This document shows, piece after piece, positions 21,049 to 28,068 of a stretch of 37,672 nucleotides of DNA. This DNA comes from a virus. Position 1 is the first letter of the stretch; the number at the start of each line of letters is the position of its first letter. The DNA is taken from positions 1-37,672 of IMG/VR virus record IMGVR_UViG_3300032313_001367. The stretch is one strand, 5' to 3'. The position numbers and the translations under genes are program-made. The notes under the pieces are model-generated. The model saw only the letters and a program-made list of their open reading frames with translations, had not been told where the DNA came from and did not search any database.

Positions 21049-23118
21049 ATGTTCATTGGCGATTTATTTAATAAGAAAACTGTTACAGAAAGTCTCCGTC
21101 CTGGAGAACGTCATCATTTTGAAACTGACCCAAAAACAGGCAAGCGTGTGTACAAAGGTATACGTGGTGATCAACATGATACCCCCAAGCGTGATACTGC
21201 GGGCAATGCACAAGAACGCAGAGACCGCGATACCGATGCCATGCGTAAACATGATCGTAAGTTAACTGAATTCTCTCAAGATGGTGGATCAGATCCAAGT
21301 GACTATTTTAGAACACTAGCAAGTGCATGGTACAATGGCGTATTTGACACCGGTAGTGTTCAAAAAGGTATCAAGAGTCAACAAGACGTTGAACGACTGC
21401 TACGTCGTGGTGTTGTATGCCCCGACGGTATCACACGCAAGTTTGACATAGACTACAGTAGTAACTTTGATGGTGTAGTGATTGTCAGCGATGACTATGA
21501 TGAATATGGCGATGTAGACGATACCGATAGTCGTACAGGCAAACCATTTGGTCCATATGACTATATGGAGTTCAACGGCGACAACTTAAACGAAACCTAT
21601 GGTGTAGCAGAAGCCCGTAAAGGTGATACTAACTTTGGTTCTACTGTTACGCAAGGCTCATGGGTAGTGTATGATGGCGGCAAAGTAAAACGTTTTAAGT
21701 CCCGCGATGGTGCTAAAGCATACGCTGCGAAGACGGGCGGCAAAGTAGCAAGCAGTGAATTCTATGCTGACAATGTTCAAAAGCAAGGTGTGGCGGAAGG
21801 CTTAGATGATAACGGAATTAGTTTTCAGGTACAAAAAGGTAAAAACAAATTTGCAACTACTTTAAGTGTTGGTGGCGACCCAGTAGGAGTATACCAATAT
21901 GATGCAAATACAGGTCGTAGCATAGCCGAGATTTATCCAGAATTCAAAGGCAAAGGATTAGGTAAATTATTGGTTTTACATGCTATCTATACCGCGGCTA
22001 ATTTAGGATTAGATTTCCAAGAAGATGAATCAAGAACCTCAGAGTATGATAATGTATTAGATAGTTTGAGTAGTAACGGTTATATTGTAGATGACGATGG
22101 ATATTGGTATGTAACCGGTCAAGGTGAACAATATCTACAACAATCATTAAAACAAGATGTGGCGGAAGAAGAAACGCCAAACTATCCAGTATATCACGCA
22201 AAAGATTTACCAACACCCTCACTAGGTACCACAGTTAAGTCAAACTTGAAACAGATGGCTTACAATAACCCATATTTTGGAGTAGATGGTCCAATTCAGG
22301 ACGCTCGTAGAGAAGAACGTAGAACAGCTTATATAGACGCCGACGGTGTGGGCTATGATAGATTTGGTAATCCAAGATATACCAAAGACAATCCTTCTTT
22401 GTCAAGAAATGATAAAACAATCAAGGCAGTTAAAGGAGCATTAGGTATCGATGAAGGCTTGGCGGAAGAAAGTCCGTACATGGATAACAGACCTTCTTCT
22501 GTGACTGCCAAACAAGCCGATGAATTTGGTGGTGCAGCTAAACGTGCATTTAAGCCTGAATATTACGAACCAGACACAGAACCAGCACCAAAAAGACGAG
22601 ATTGGGACTACAGTGATCCAGACATTCAACCAATAGTTAAAGATTATCTTAACAAGAATGTTATGGATAAAAAACCAATGACTTACAAACAGGATGTGCC
22701 GGAAGGCTCTGTACAAGATAAACTGCACCGCCGTCATCAAGAACTACGTAAAAAACGTGGAGCACCCGATCCTGACTACTACAAAGAATTACGAGCAACA
22801 TACGATCTTCCCGACCAAGAGCGTTATGCAAAAGCAGCAGAACTAAAGAAGAAATATAAAGTTACCAACGAAGATCGTGAACGATATCTAGATGAAATTC
22901 GTCGCGCCGGTTATGACATCGTAACAGAACGAGCAACATTATGCCCGGAATGCGGTGGCGTTGCTTTCGAAGATCGCATGCTAGCCGAAAAACAAGATGC
23001 TTGCTATCATAAAGTAAAAAGTCGTTACAAAGTATGGCCCAGTGCATATGCATCAGGTGCATTAGTTCGCTGCCGTAAAAAAGGTGCTGCTAACTGGGGC
23101 AACAAGAGTAAAAAATAA
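21049..23118 (+). CDS. Large modular protein with GNAT domain and repeated VAE-type sites
   Basis: The 689-residue protein begins M-F-I-G-D-L-F-N-K-K-T-V-T-E-S, nearly the same first seven residues as the nucleotidyltransferase at 17834. Short sites G-V-A-E-A (185-189), K-Q-G-V-A-E-G (245-251), K-Q-D-V-A-E (368-373), E-G-L-A-E-E (469-474) and K-Q-D-V-P-E-G (547-553) divide it into modules. One (~252-367) has a GNAT acetyltransferase signature, Y-P-E-F-K-G-K-G-L-G-K-L-L. The C-terminus has C-P-E-C-G-G and a conserved-looking K-V-W-P-S-A-Y-A-S-G-A-L-V-R-C-R-K-K block. It may be a polyprotein cut in the prohead, or a mosaic of cargo domains. Confidence 0.7.
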   Translation: MFIGDLFNKKTVTESLRPGERHHFETDPKTGKRVYKGIRGDQHDTPKRDTAGNAQERRDRDTDAMRKHDRKLTEFSQDGGSDPSDYFRTLASAWYNGVFDTGSVQKGIKSQQDVERLLRRGVVCPDGITRKFDIDYSSNFDGVVIVSDDYDEYGDVDDTDSRTGKPFGPYDYMEFNGDNLNETYGVAEARKGDTNFGSTVTQGSWVVYDGGKVKRFKSRDGAKAYAAKTGGKVASSEFYADNVQKQGVAEGLDDNGISFQVQKGKNKFATTLSVGGDPVGVYQYDANTGRSIAEIYPEFKGKGLGKLLVLHAIYTAANLGLDFQEDESRTSEYDNVLDSLSSNGYIVDDDGYWYVTGQGEQYLQQSLKQDVAEEETPNYPVYHAKDLPTPSLGTTVKSNLKQMAYNNPYFGVDGPIQDARREERRTAYIDADGVGYDRFGNPRYTKDNPSLSRNDKTIKAVKGALGIDEGLAEESPYMDNRPSSVTAKQADEFGGAAKRAFKPEYYEPDTEPAPKRRDWDYSDPDIQPIVKDYLNKNVMDKKPMTYKQDVPEGSVQDKLHRRHQELRKKRGAPDPDYYKELRATYDLPDQERYAKAAELKKKYKVTNEDRERYLDEIRRAGYDIVTERATLCPECGGVAFEDRMLAEKQDACYHKVKSRYKVWPSAYASGALVRCRKKGAANWGNKSKK

Positions 23119-23135
23119 TTTTTAAAGGAAATAAA

Positions 23136-23747
23136 GTGGATCCAAAATTTTTCAGAAAATACGCAGATATAATAGACGAGGCCGGTCCGGTACCAGCACC
23201 AGCGGCAACTACTCCGACCAAGCCAGGAACAACACCACCAGCTGCTAAGCCAACACCAGCAGCACCAGCAGCACCAGTAGGCGCTACTCCAGCTAAGCCA
23301 ACACCAGCAGCTCCGGCAAGTATAGGTGGCTTTTCACAATCAGCTGACGCAAAAACAGGAGATGTAACTAAAAGTTTTAATGCCGGTGATGTTAGTGTAT
23401 CATCAACACAAACTCCTGGTGGATATGTAAAATCTCAAGAAACTTCCTATCAGATGGGTGACACTAATGTTGCTCAATCCAAAGTTGCACCCGATTATGC
23501 TCAAGGACAACTTGCTGCGCCCACTACAACTACTGCAACAACAGGCAGTGGACAACAGGGAACAGTAGTAAAAGGCGTAGGATTTGGTGGAGCCAGTGGT
23601 AGCACGGTTGGTCAAAACACAGTTACTTCAGGTGATCAAGACCTAGCCGGTATGGCAAAAACTATGACTCAAAATCAGCCCGTACAAGAAGATGATGAAG
23701 AAGCAGAATTCCAACGCCTTAAAGAATTTTTAAGTAAACCTTACTAA
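23136..23747 (+). CDS. Pro/Ala/Thr-rich low-complexity protein with targeting-like N-terminus
   Basis: The 203-residue product starts at GTG (AAAGGAA seven bases upstream). Its N-terminus M-D-P-K-F-F-R-K-Y-A-D-I-I-D-E-A-G contains I-D-E followed by A, a good match to the T4 prohead-protease pattern. Residues ~18-65 are a P-A-A-P/K-P-T-P-A linker from DNA repeats; the rest is Gly/Thr/Ser/Gln-rich, probably disordered, with an acidic then helical end. Likely an internal or scaffolding-like virion protein; function unknown. Confidence 0.6.
   Translation: MDPKFFRKYADIIDEAGPVPAPAATTPTKPGTTPPAAKPTPAAPAAPVGATPAKPTPAAPASIGGFSQSADAKTGDVTKSFNAGDVSVSSTQTPGGYVKSQETSYQMGDTNVAQSKVAPDYAQGQLAAPTTTTATTGSGQQGTVVKGVGFGGASGSTVGQNTVTSGDQDLAGMAKTMTQNQPVQEDDEEAEFQRLKEFLSKPY
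23244..23311 (+). repeat. 20-bp direct repeat in the Pro/Ala-rich gene
   Basis: GCTAAGCCAACACCAGCAGC occurs exactly at 23244-23263 and 23292-23311, 48 bp apart, each encoding A-K-P-T-P-A-A. The 48-bp period is a whole number of codons, so recombination between copies would keep the frame. Confidence 0.85.
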
Positions 23748-24323
23748 ATGAAATATAGAGAACTTCTAGAAGCTTGTTGGGACGGATATCAACAACGTGG
23801 TATGAAAAAGAAAGGCGGCCGACAGGTCCCTAACTGCGTCAAGATGAGCGAGCAAGAACTAGAAGAAGATCTCAAAAAATGGTTTAGAGAAAAATGGGTG
23901 CGCTTCGGCCCCGATGGCAAGATCCGCGGCGAGTGCGGAGGTAGGAATTCAAGTGAAGGTAAACCAAAATGCTTGCCAGCATCAAAAGCACATGCACTAG
24001 GCAAAAAAGGTCGTTCCAGTTCAGCAGCTAAAAAGCGTAGAGAAGACCCCAATCCTGAGCGTAGAGGTTCTGCACGAAACGTAGCAACCAAAACCCGTTC
24101 CATGCGAGAACAAGGCATTCCTGAATTGCAGCCTCCGGCAGATCAACAGCAAGAACCAAGCACATTACGTAAAGGTCTGGACGTACTAGGTAACATATTC
24201 ACTGCAAATAAACTTCTACAAGATCCTCGCGCACTAGCCGACCAAGAGATTAAAAATTATATAGAACCATCACGACAAAATCAAAGTTTGATTCGTCGTG
24301 TTTTTCCAGACAAAAAACAATGA
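23748..24323 (+). CDS. Basic Cys-containing phage protein with targeting-like N-terminus
   Basis: The 191-residue protein begins M-K-Y-R-E-L-L-E-A-C-W-D-G-Y, with L-L-E followed by A, an ideal T4-type prohead cleavage site. Next come G-M-K-K-K-G-G-R-Q-V-P-N-C and a lysine/cysteine-rich motif (K-W-V-R-F-G-P-D-G-K-I-R-G-E-C-G-G-R, then G-K-P-K-C-L-P-x-S-K-A-H-A), a pattern I recall repeated in marine phage proteins. The middle is highly basic, suiting DNA contact inside the capsid. It follows the previous stop directly and overlaps the next gene by ATGA. Confidence 0.65.
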   Translation: MKYRELLEACWDGYQQRGMKKKGGRQVPNCVKMSEQELEEDLKKWFREKWVRFGPDGKIRGECGGRNSSEGKPKCLPASKAHALGKKGRSSSAAKKRREDPNPERRGSARNVATKTRSMREQGIPELQPPADQQQEPSTLRKGLDVLGNIFTANKLLQDPRALADQEIKNYIEPSRQNQSLIRRVFPDKKQ

Positions 24324-24739
24324 GAAACTTAATAAGATTAGTTGAAGCTGCAGAAAAAGGTTGTCCTGTTGCCACACACGACTTAGATGTTAATTTAAAA
24401 AATAGACAGCGAGCCATAGATAACTATTATTACGGTCCGGCCAATCCTGACGAACCAGGTAGTTATTGGAAAGACGCTGCTCGACGTTGGAACATCACAG
24501 AAAAAACTGCCCGGACCATGAAGTGTGGTAATTGTGCGGCATTTGATGTGTCAGACAAAATGTGGGCCTGTATGGAAGCCGGTATCAAAGGCGATGAAAA
24601 AGCAGCAGATGCCTTGGCCACTATACACCGAGCAGACCTAGGGTATTGCAATTTTTTACATTTTAAATGTGCCGGCACACGTAGTTGCACAGCTTGGGTT
24701 ACAGGTGGCGCCATCGACAACAAGGATAGAACACAATGA
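24320..24739 (+). CDS. Cys-rich metal-binding-like protein with targeting-like N-terminus
   Basis: The 139-residue protein begins M-R-N-L-I-R-L-V-E-A-A-E (L-V-E then A). After residue ~65 it has M-K-C-G-N-C-A-A-F, W-A-C-M-E-A-G, A-D-L-G-Y-C-N-F-L-H-F-K-C, and R-S-C-T-A-W-V-T-G-G. Six cysteines in a regular pattern suggest a zinc or iron-sulfur site; the closing motif is reminiscent of high-potential iron-sulfur proteins, but that is only a resemblance. ATGA overlaps on both sides. Confidence 0.65.
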   Translation: MRNLIRLVEAAEKGCPVATHDLDVNLKNRQRAIDNYYYGPANPDEPGSYWKDAARRWNITEKTARTMKCGNCAAFDVSDKMWACMEAGIKGDEKAADALATIHRADLGYCNFLHFKCAGTRSCTAWVTGGAIDNKDRTQ

Positions 24740-25242
24740 AGCTGAATGAATTTGGTCCGTTGGACGAACGAAGAAGAAAAAAACAACGATCCAAATCTGC
24801 TCGCAGAGGCGGAGCACCGTATTACGGTTATTACTATGGTGGTAATAATACTGACTCTGGTGACAGCAGCGGAGTTGAAGAATCTCGTGGTGATGCCATA
24901 GAAGATTTTAAACCCGAAGATACAGCACTGGATGATTTAAAAAGTAGATTTTTACCAGACTGGGAAATGCTGGATCATCGCACATTACAGGCCAAGTATG
25001 TGGCGCCAGATCATAGACATGCATTAGAGTTTGTTGCATATGTAAACAGACTCAGCGAAAAGATGGATCACTTTGCCGAAGTCACCCAAGATGTTGCTGA
25101 AGTCACTGTGAAGACATCCACATTTGATGTCAAAGGACTAACTATTTTAGATTTTCAATTGGCCATGCATGTTGATAACTATGCCAAAAAGCACGACATA
25201 GAACAAGTACGCATGCAAGGCAACTTTGGTATGCATCCATAA
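24736..25242 (+). CDS. Pterin-4a-carbinolamine dehydratase-like protein with leader peptide
   Basis: The 168-residue protein begins M-K-L-N-E-F-G-P-L-D-E-R (targeting-like, L-D-E), then a basic and Gly/Tyr/Asp-rich linker to ~60. Residues 75-150 follow the PCD fold pattern: A-L-E-F-V-A-Y-V-N-R-L-S-E-K-M-D-H112, V-T-V-K-T-S-T-F, G-L-T-I-L-D-F-Q-L-A. Of the conserved PCD histidines only H112 is clearly kept; the adjacent one is Phe and the later one is replaced, so dehydratase activity may be lost. PCD-fold proteins also act in protein binding (DCoH). Start overlaps the previous gene (ATGA). Confidence 0.55.
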   Translation: MKLNEFGPLDERRRKKQRSKSARRGGAPYYGYYYGGNNTDSGDSSGVEESRGDAIEDFKPEDTALDDLKSRFLPDWEMLDHRTLQAKYVAPDHRHALEFVAYVNRLSEKMDHFAEVTQDVAEVTVKTSTFDVKGLTILDFQLAMHVDNYAKKHDIEQVRMQGNFGMHP

Positions 25243-25243
25243 C

Positions 25244-25861
25244 ATGTTATCTGTTCACGATTACAACATTTTAAAAGATCCAATTTGTACCAAACCCAAC
25301 TATAATATATTGGACGCCGAAGATTTTAGATACTACGACAAAGACGGATTTGAACTCAATCGTGCTGAAATTGGATTCTACAAGTCGTCAGGATACAAAT
25401 TAAACAACTCATTGAATCACTATTGTTTTCAACAAAATTGGATCAGTATCAATCATGCCAATTTGTATCTTGATCATTGTTTAATTTTACACAGATGCAG
25501 CTACGATCAGGAAGCATATGAACAACTACACAATTTACGTAGACGAATTCCTGCAGCAAGTTATATTATGAACACACGAGCAAAGTGGGGTTTTGATTTC
25601 GCACTAGACGCAGTAGATCCTGATTCTAACCTGTATGAGGTATTGCACATTGAATGTGATTATACCTCACATGACGAATTCTTACAAGAGCTTGACCGAA
25701 CACAAAAAAGAATTTTAGAAATTGACTGGCTTGATGCTGCTCAACGTGTGCTGGCCGTTCGCGATCAATGGACTAGTCTAAAAGGTTTTGAACAGAATCA
25801 TTGGAAAGCCAAATTCCTATTGGGATGGAGTAAATCTGAGTACACTGAAAAAACAATTTAA
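25244..25861 (+). CDS. Hypothetical phage protein (205 aa)
   Basis: The product starts M-L-S-V-H-D-Y-N-I-L-K-D-P and is rich in Tyr, Asn, Asp and His, with blocks such as N-A-N-L-Y-L-D-H-C-L-I-L-H-R-C and N-T-R-A-K-W-G-F-D-F-A-L-D suggesting a globular protein. No known motif. The ATG at 25244 lacks a good RBS; an in-frame TTG at 25226 with AAGG five bases upstream is a possible alternative start, adding six residues and overlapping the previous gene. Last gene of the long late run. Confidence 0.6.
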   Translation: MLSVHDYNILKDPICTKPNYNILDAEDFRYYDKDGFELNRAEIGFYKSSGYKLNNSLNHYCFQQNWISINHANLYLDHCLILHRCSYDQEAYEQLHNLRRRIPAASYIMNTRAKWGFDFALDAVDPDSNLYEVLHIECDYTSHDEFLQELDRTQKRILEIDWLDAAQRVLAVRDQWTSLKGFEQNHWKAKFLLGWSKSEYTEKTI

Positions 25862-25876
25862 TCAAGGAGAGTAAAA

Positions 25877-26017
25877 ATGGCAACAAAAAGCGGATCAAAT
25901 GGAAAAATTAATTCAGTATTCAAACGTACAAATCAAGGTGGCGGCAGGCCTAAAACCAGTTCCATGAACCAAAGTCAAAAACGCAATCATAAAGCATATC
26001 GCGGGCAAGGTAGATAA
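25877..26017 (+). CDS. Small very basic protein (46 aa)
   Basis: A strong AAGGAGAG lies seven bases before the ATG. The 46-residue product has about ten Lys/Arg, four Asn-Gln pairs and Gly runs (N-Q-G-G-G-R-P-K-T), and no acidic residue. It is probably disordered and nucleic-acid binding, e.g. a DNA-condensing virion peptide. Its stop codon overlaps a late-promoter octamer. Confidence 0.65.
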   Translation: MATKSGSNGKINSVFKRTNQGGGRPKTSSMNQSQKRNHKAYRGQGR

Positions 26018-26020
26018 ATA
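26013..26020 (+). promoter_or_regulatory. T4-type late promoter GATAAATA for dps
   Basis: GATAAATA overlaps the TAA stop (26015-26017) of the basic peptide gene and ends 19 nt before the ATG at 26040. AGGG lies about seven bases before that ATG. Confidence 0.65.
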
Positions 26021-26039
26021 CTCATATTAGGGTACAGTC

Positions 26040-26474
26040 ATGGACGCATTACAACAAGCACTCAAAATCGCTTTTGCTAGCGAATACGCTTTTTATCTAA
26101 AAGCACACTACTTTCATTGGAATGTAGAAGGGCCGTTGTTTACACAATTGCACGAACTTTTTGGTAACATATACGAAGAAGTATACAGCAGCATCGATCC
26201 ATTTGCCGAAAATATTCGTAAATTGGGTGCATACACACCTGGATCATTTGCACGTTTTAGTGTATTGAGTTTAGTTGATGATGAAACCGAAATCCTGTCG
26301 CCCGAAGAAATGCTGGTAGAACTGTTGCAAGACAGTGAAAAAATGAGTGAAATGCTTAAAATTGTGTTTCTTGCTTCCGAAGAACTTGGTGAGCACGGAT
26401 TAAGTGACTTCCTAGCCGGAAGACAAGATGCTCATGCAAAACATAGTTGGATGTTAAGAGCAACTCTTAAATAA
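26040..26474 (+). CDS. Dps-like ferritin-family protein
   Basis: A 144-residue four-helix protein. H26 (in F-H-W-N-V-E-G), H38, D53 and E57 (D-P-F-A-E-N-I-R-K-L-G) have exactly the spacing of Dps ferroxidase ligands (12, 15 and 4 residues apart). Dps dodecamers oxidise and store iron and can shield DNA from oxidative damage. The C-terminal helix has the usual E/D/H-rich end. A late promoter precedes it, so it may be made late and possibly carried in the virion, though nothing in the sequence proves packaging. Confidence 0.85.
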   Translation: MDALQQALKIAFASEYAFYLKAHYFHWNVEGPLFTQLHELFGNIYEEVYSSIDPFAENIRKLGAYTPGSFARFSVLSLVDDETEILSPEEMLVELLQDSEKMSEMLKIVFLASEELGEHGLSDFLAGRQDAHAKHSWMLRATLK

Positions 26475-26482
26475 AGTGTACC

Positions 26483-27064
26483 ATGTTTCTAGTTTATATT
26501 CACGGTGCCAGTGCTACTAGTGAAAGTTTCAATTACATACGTGAACATATAACAGGACACGAAGATCTAGTTGTCAATTACGACAGCCGTAATGGCTTCG
26601 AAAAGAACCTAGCTGACATGTTGCATCAGTTAAGTGACCGTCATAGTATATTTTTTATTTGTCACAGCCTGGGCGGTATATATGCTCTACACCTAGCCAA
26701 CGCAATGGCTGAACGTGTGGTAGGTGCAGTCACCTTGAGCACACCTTATGGTGGTGCTGAAATTGCAGATGTGGCCAAATACTTTATGCCATACAGTAGA
26801 TTGTTAAAAGACATTGGGCCAAGTTCCTGGGCCATGCGACAAGCAGATGCAATTGATATACATCATCCTTGGACCAATGTTGTTACAACGAAAGGTAATA
26901 GTCCTTGGGTACCAGCACCAAACGATGGTGTTGTTACAATATCAAGCCAAAGACATCATGACCAAGGAATGGAATTAATTGACTTAGACTACAATCACTA
27001 TGAAGTTGTATTAAGTGAACGTGTCATTGAAATTATCAAAGAAAGAATTGCACAATGTTTGTAG
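26483..27064 (+). CDS. Alpha/beta-hydrolase, lipase/esterase-like
   Basis: The 193-residue protein has a nucleophile elbow C60-H-S62-L-G-G (GxSxG-like with Cys at the first position), an oxyanion-side V-Y-I-H-G-A-S near the start, a candidate acid in A-P-N-D-G-V-V-T-I and a candidate His in Y-N-H-Y-E-V-V. This layout fits PGAP1/lipase-type hydrolases. No signal peptide. It follows dps by eight bases and overlaps the next gene by ten. Substrate unknown; a lipid or acyl ester is likely. Confidence 0.75.
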   Translation: MFLVYIHGASATSESFNYIREHITGHEDLVVNYDSRNGFEKNLADMLHQLSDRHSIFFICHSLGGIYALHLANAMAERVVGAVTLSTPYGGAEIADVAKYFMPYSRLLKDIGPSSWAMRQADAIDIHHPWTNVVTTKGNSPWVPAPNDGVVTISSQRHHDQGMELIDLDYNHYEVVLSERVIEIIKERIAQCL

Positions 27065-27258
27065 AAATGTTAACGTATGGATTTGTATCTGCCTTTGGTT
27101 GGTGGGGAGCGAATCATTTTGTTATCGAACCCATGTTCGAAAAACCTGCCAGTCTAGAAAGAGAAACGCAACAACAACGATGTACCGCTTGGGAAGAAGT
27201 CAAAAATCCAGACGGTACAGTAACAAGAACACGCACTTGCGAAAAGGCTTCACCTTAG
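27055..27258 (+). CDS. Small membrane protein with two-Cys tail
   Basis: A 67-residue product with one hydrophobic segment (about residues 5-22) and a soluble, polar C-terminus carrying Q-R-C-T-A-W-E-E and T-R-T-C-E-K. Its start lies inside the hydrolase gene, its stop just before the GC-rich hairpin. Function unknown. Confidence 0.55.
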   Translation: MFVEMLTYGFVSAFGWWGANHFVIEPMFEKPASLERETQQQRCTAWEEVKNPDGTVTRTRTCEKASP

Positions 27259-27310
27259 GACCGTGAGGGCGCGGCTGCTGCGCTACCCACGGGAGTCGTG
27301 CCCCAAGGGT
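27259..27310 (+). other. GC-rich structured element, unassigned
   Basis: This 52-bp stretch is about 70% G+C in an otherwise AT-rich sequence. CCGTG (27261-27265) pairs with CACGG (27288-27292), enclosing further pairs of G67-G68 with C86-C87 and GCGC with GCGC around a 7-nt loop, about 11 pairs in all. A CCCC/GGG pair of blocks follows to 27309. There is no T-run, so it is not a typical terminator. It may be a small RNA or a leader element, but I recognise no known RNA family. Confidence 0.45.
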
Positions 27311-27329
27311 TGAAGTGAGCAAAATATTC

Positions 27330-27358
27330 TTGCTATTCGTAAAACATTCATCTATAAT
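27330..27358 (+). promoter_or_regulatory. Sigma70-like promoter for dsbA
   Basis: TTGCTA (27330-27335), 17-bp spacer, perfect TATAAT (27353-27358). The ATG at 27384 follows with TAGGAG at about seven bases upstream. Confidence 0.75.
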
Positions 27359-27383
27359 ATAGTTTTTAACTTAGGAGATTACC

Positions 27384-27644
27384 ATGAGTTCCAGAATGTT
27401 CTCGTCTGAACAAAAAGCCAAACTAACACAAATTATCAACGAAGGCATGGCAGTCATGCAAGAAGTTGAAGATCTCAATGCAGGACTTAGTGATACCATT
27501 AAAGCTATTGCTGAAGAAATGGAAATCAAACCTGCCATTCTTAAAAAAGCAATTAAAATTGCACACAAAGCCAAACTTGGTGACGAAAACGCCGACAACG
27601 AAGAACTCAATACTATTCTACAAACTGTAGGCAAAACTCTTTGA
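27384..27644 (+). CDS. dsbA: DsbA-like double-stranded-DNA-binding protein (T4 dsbA-type)
   Basis: The 86-residue product has the pattern I recall for T4-like DsbA proteins in marine phages: I-I-N-E-G-M-A-V-M-Q-E-V-E-D-L-N-A-G-L then I-K-A-I-A-E-E-M-E-I-K-P-A-I-L-K-K-A-I-K-I-A-H-K-A, ending T-I-L-Q-T-V-G-K-T-L. T4 DsbA binds dsDNA and has been linked to late promoters. It would be made early from the sigma70-like promoter here and could help switch on late genes. Its stop overlaps the next start (TTGA). Confidence 0.72.
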   Translation: MSSRMFSSEQKAKLTQIINEGMAVMQEVEDLNAGLSDTIKAIAEEMEIKPAILKKAIKIAHKAKLGDENADNEELNTILQTVGKTL

Positions 27645-27928
27645 TTAACATTGTATCGAGTACTTTAAACTGGATCCGCGATGATTGGTCATCTAACCAT
27701 GTACGTTTTGTTATTGAGCTTTTTGCTTGGGCTATATCAATTGGATGTAGCATCACCATGGCGTTTACGGTACCTAATCCTCCACTTCTTGTTTTATATC
27801 CTATCTGGATTCTTGGTTGTGCTATGTATGCTTGGGCTTCTTGGACTAGGCAATCCTTTGGAATGTTGGCTAACTACATCTTGCTCACAACTATTGATAC
27901 GATTGGGTTGGTAAGGATGCTGTGGTGA
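27641..27928 (+). CDS. Small multi-pass membrane protein
   Basis: The 95-residue product starts at a TTG overlapping the dsbA stop (TTGA), consistent with coupled translation. Three hydrophobic segments (about 21-42, 48-67, 72-93) with R/K/W between them suggest an inner-membrane protein. The layout resembles the membrane protein at 36021. No transporter motif is certain. Its end overlaps the next small gene (GTGA). Confidence 0.6.
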   Translation: MINIVSSTLNWIRDDWSSNHVRFVIELFAWAISIGCSITMAFTVPNPPLLVLYPIWILGCAMYAWASWTRQSFGMLANYILLTTIDTIGLVRMLW

Positions 27929-28056
27929 CAGAAATCATGCTGACCATGTTTGGTTATTGGTTCATGCTTGGATCAATCATGGCAGTTATAATGATCTCAG
28001 GACTTTACTTTGCCCGTCTATGCGAGTTTCTAGTAGACTTTTTCTCTACAAAATAA
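27925..28056 (+). CDS. Single-TM micro-protein (43 aa)
   Basis: GTG start sharing GTGA with the preceding stop. The 43-residue product has a hydrophobic segment from about residue 8 to 30 and a short charged end. The overlap style matches the neighbouring genes, which supports it being expressed. Function unknown. Confidence 0.5.
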   Translation: MTEIMLTMFGYWFMLGSIMAVIMISGLYFARLCEFLVDFFSTK

Positions 28057-28062
28057 TAAAAT
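28034..28062 (+). promoter_or_regulatory. Candidate sigma70-like promoter for DNA polymerase
   Basis: TAGACT (28034-28039, 4/6 to consensus), 17-bp spacer, TAAAAT (28057-28062, 5/6). Six bases separate the -10 from the polymerase ATG at 28069, exactly the distance seen at dnaJ, and there is no Shine-Dalgarno. Confidence 0.5.
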
Positions 28063-28068
28063 ATACCT

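Noticed and set aside
23201-23320. CRISPR-like array
   Set aside because: The repeats are in-frame Pro/Ala codons with only two exact 20-bp copies and no spacer structure.
27259-27320. tRNA gene in the GC-rich island
   Set aside because: No T-loop consensus, no cloverleaf and no 7-bp acceptor stem can be drawn.
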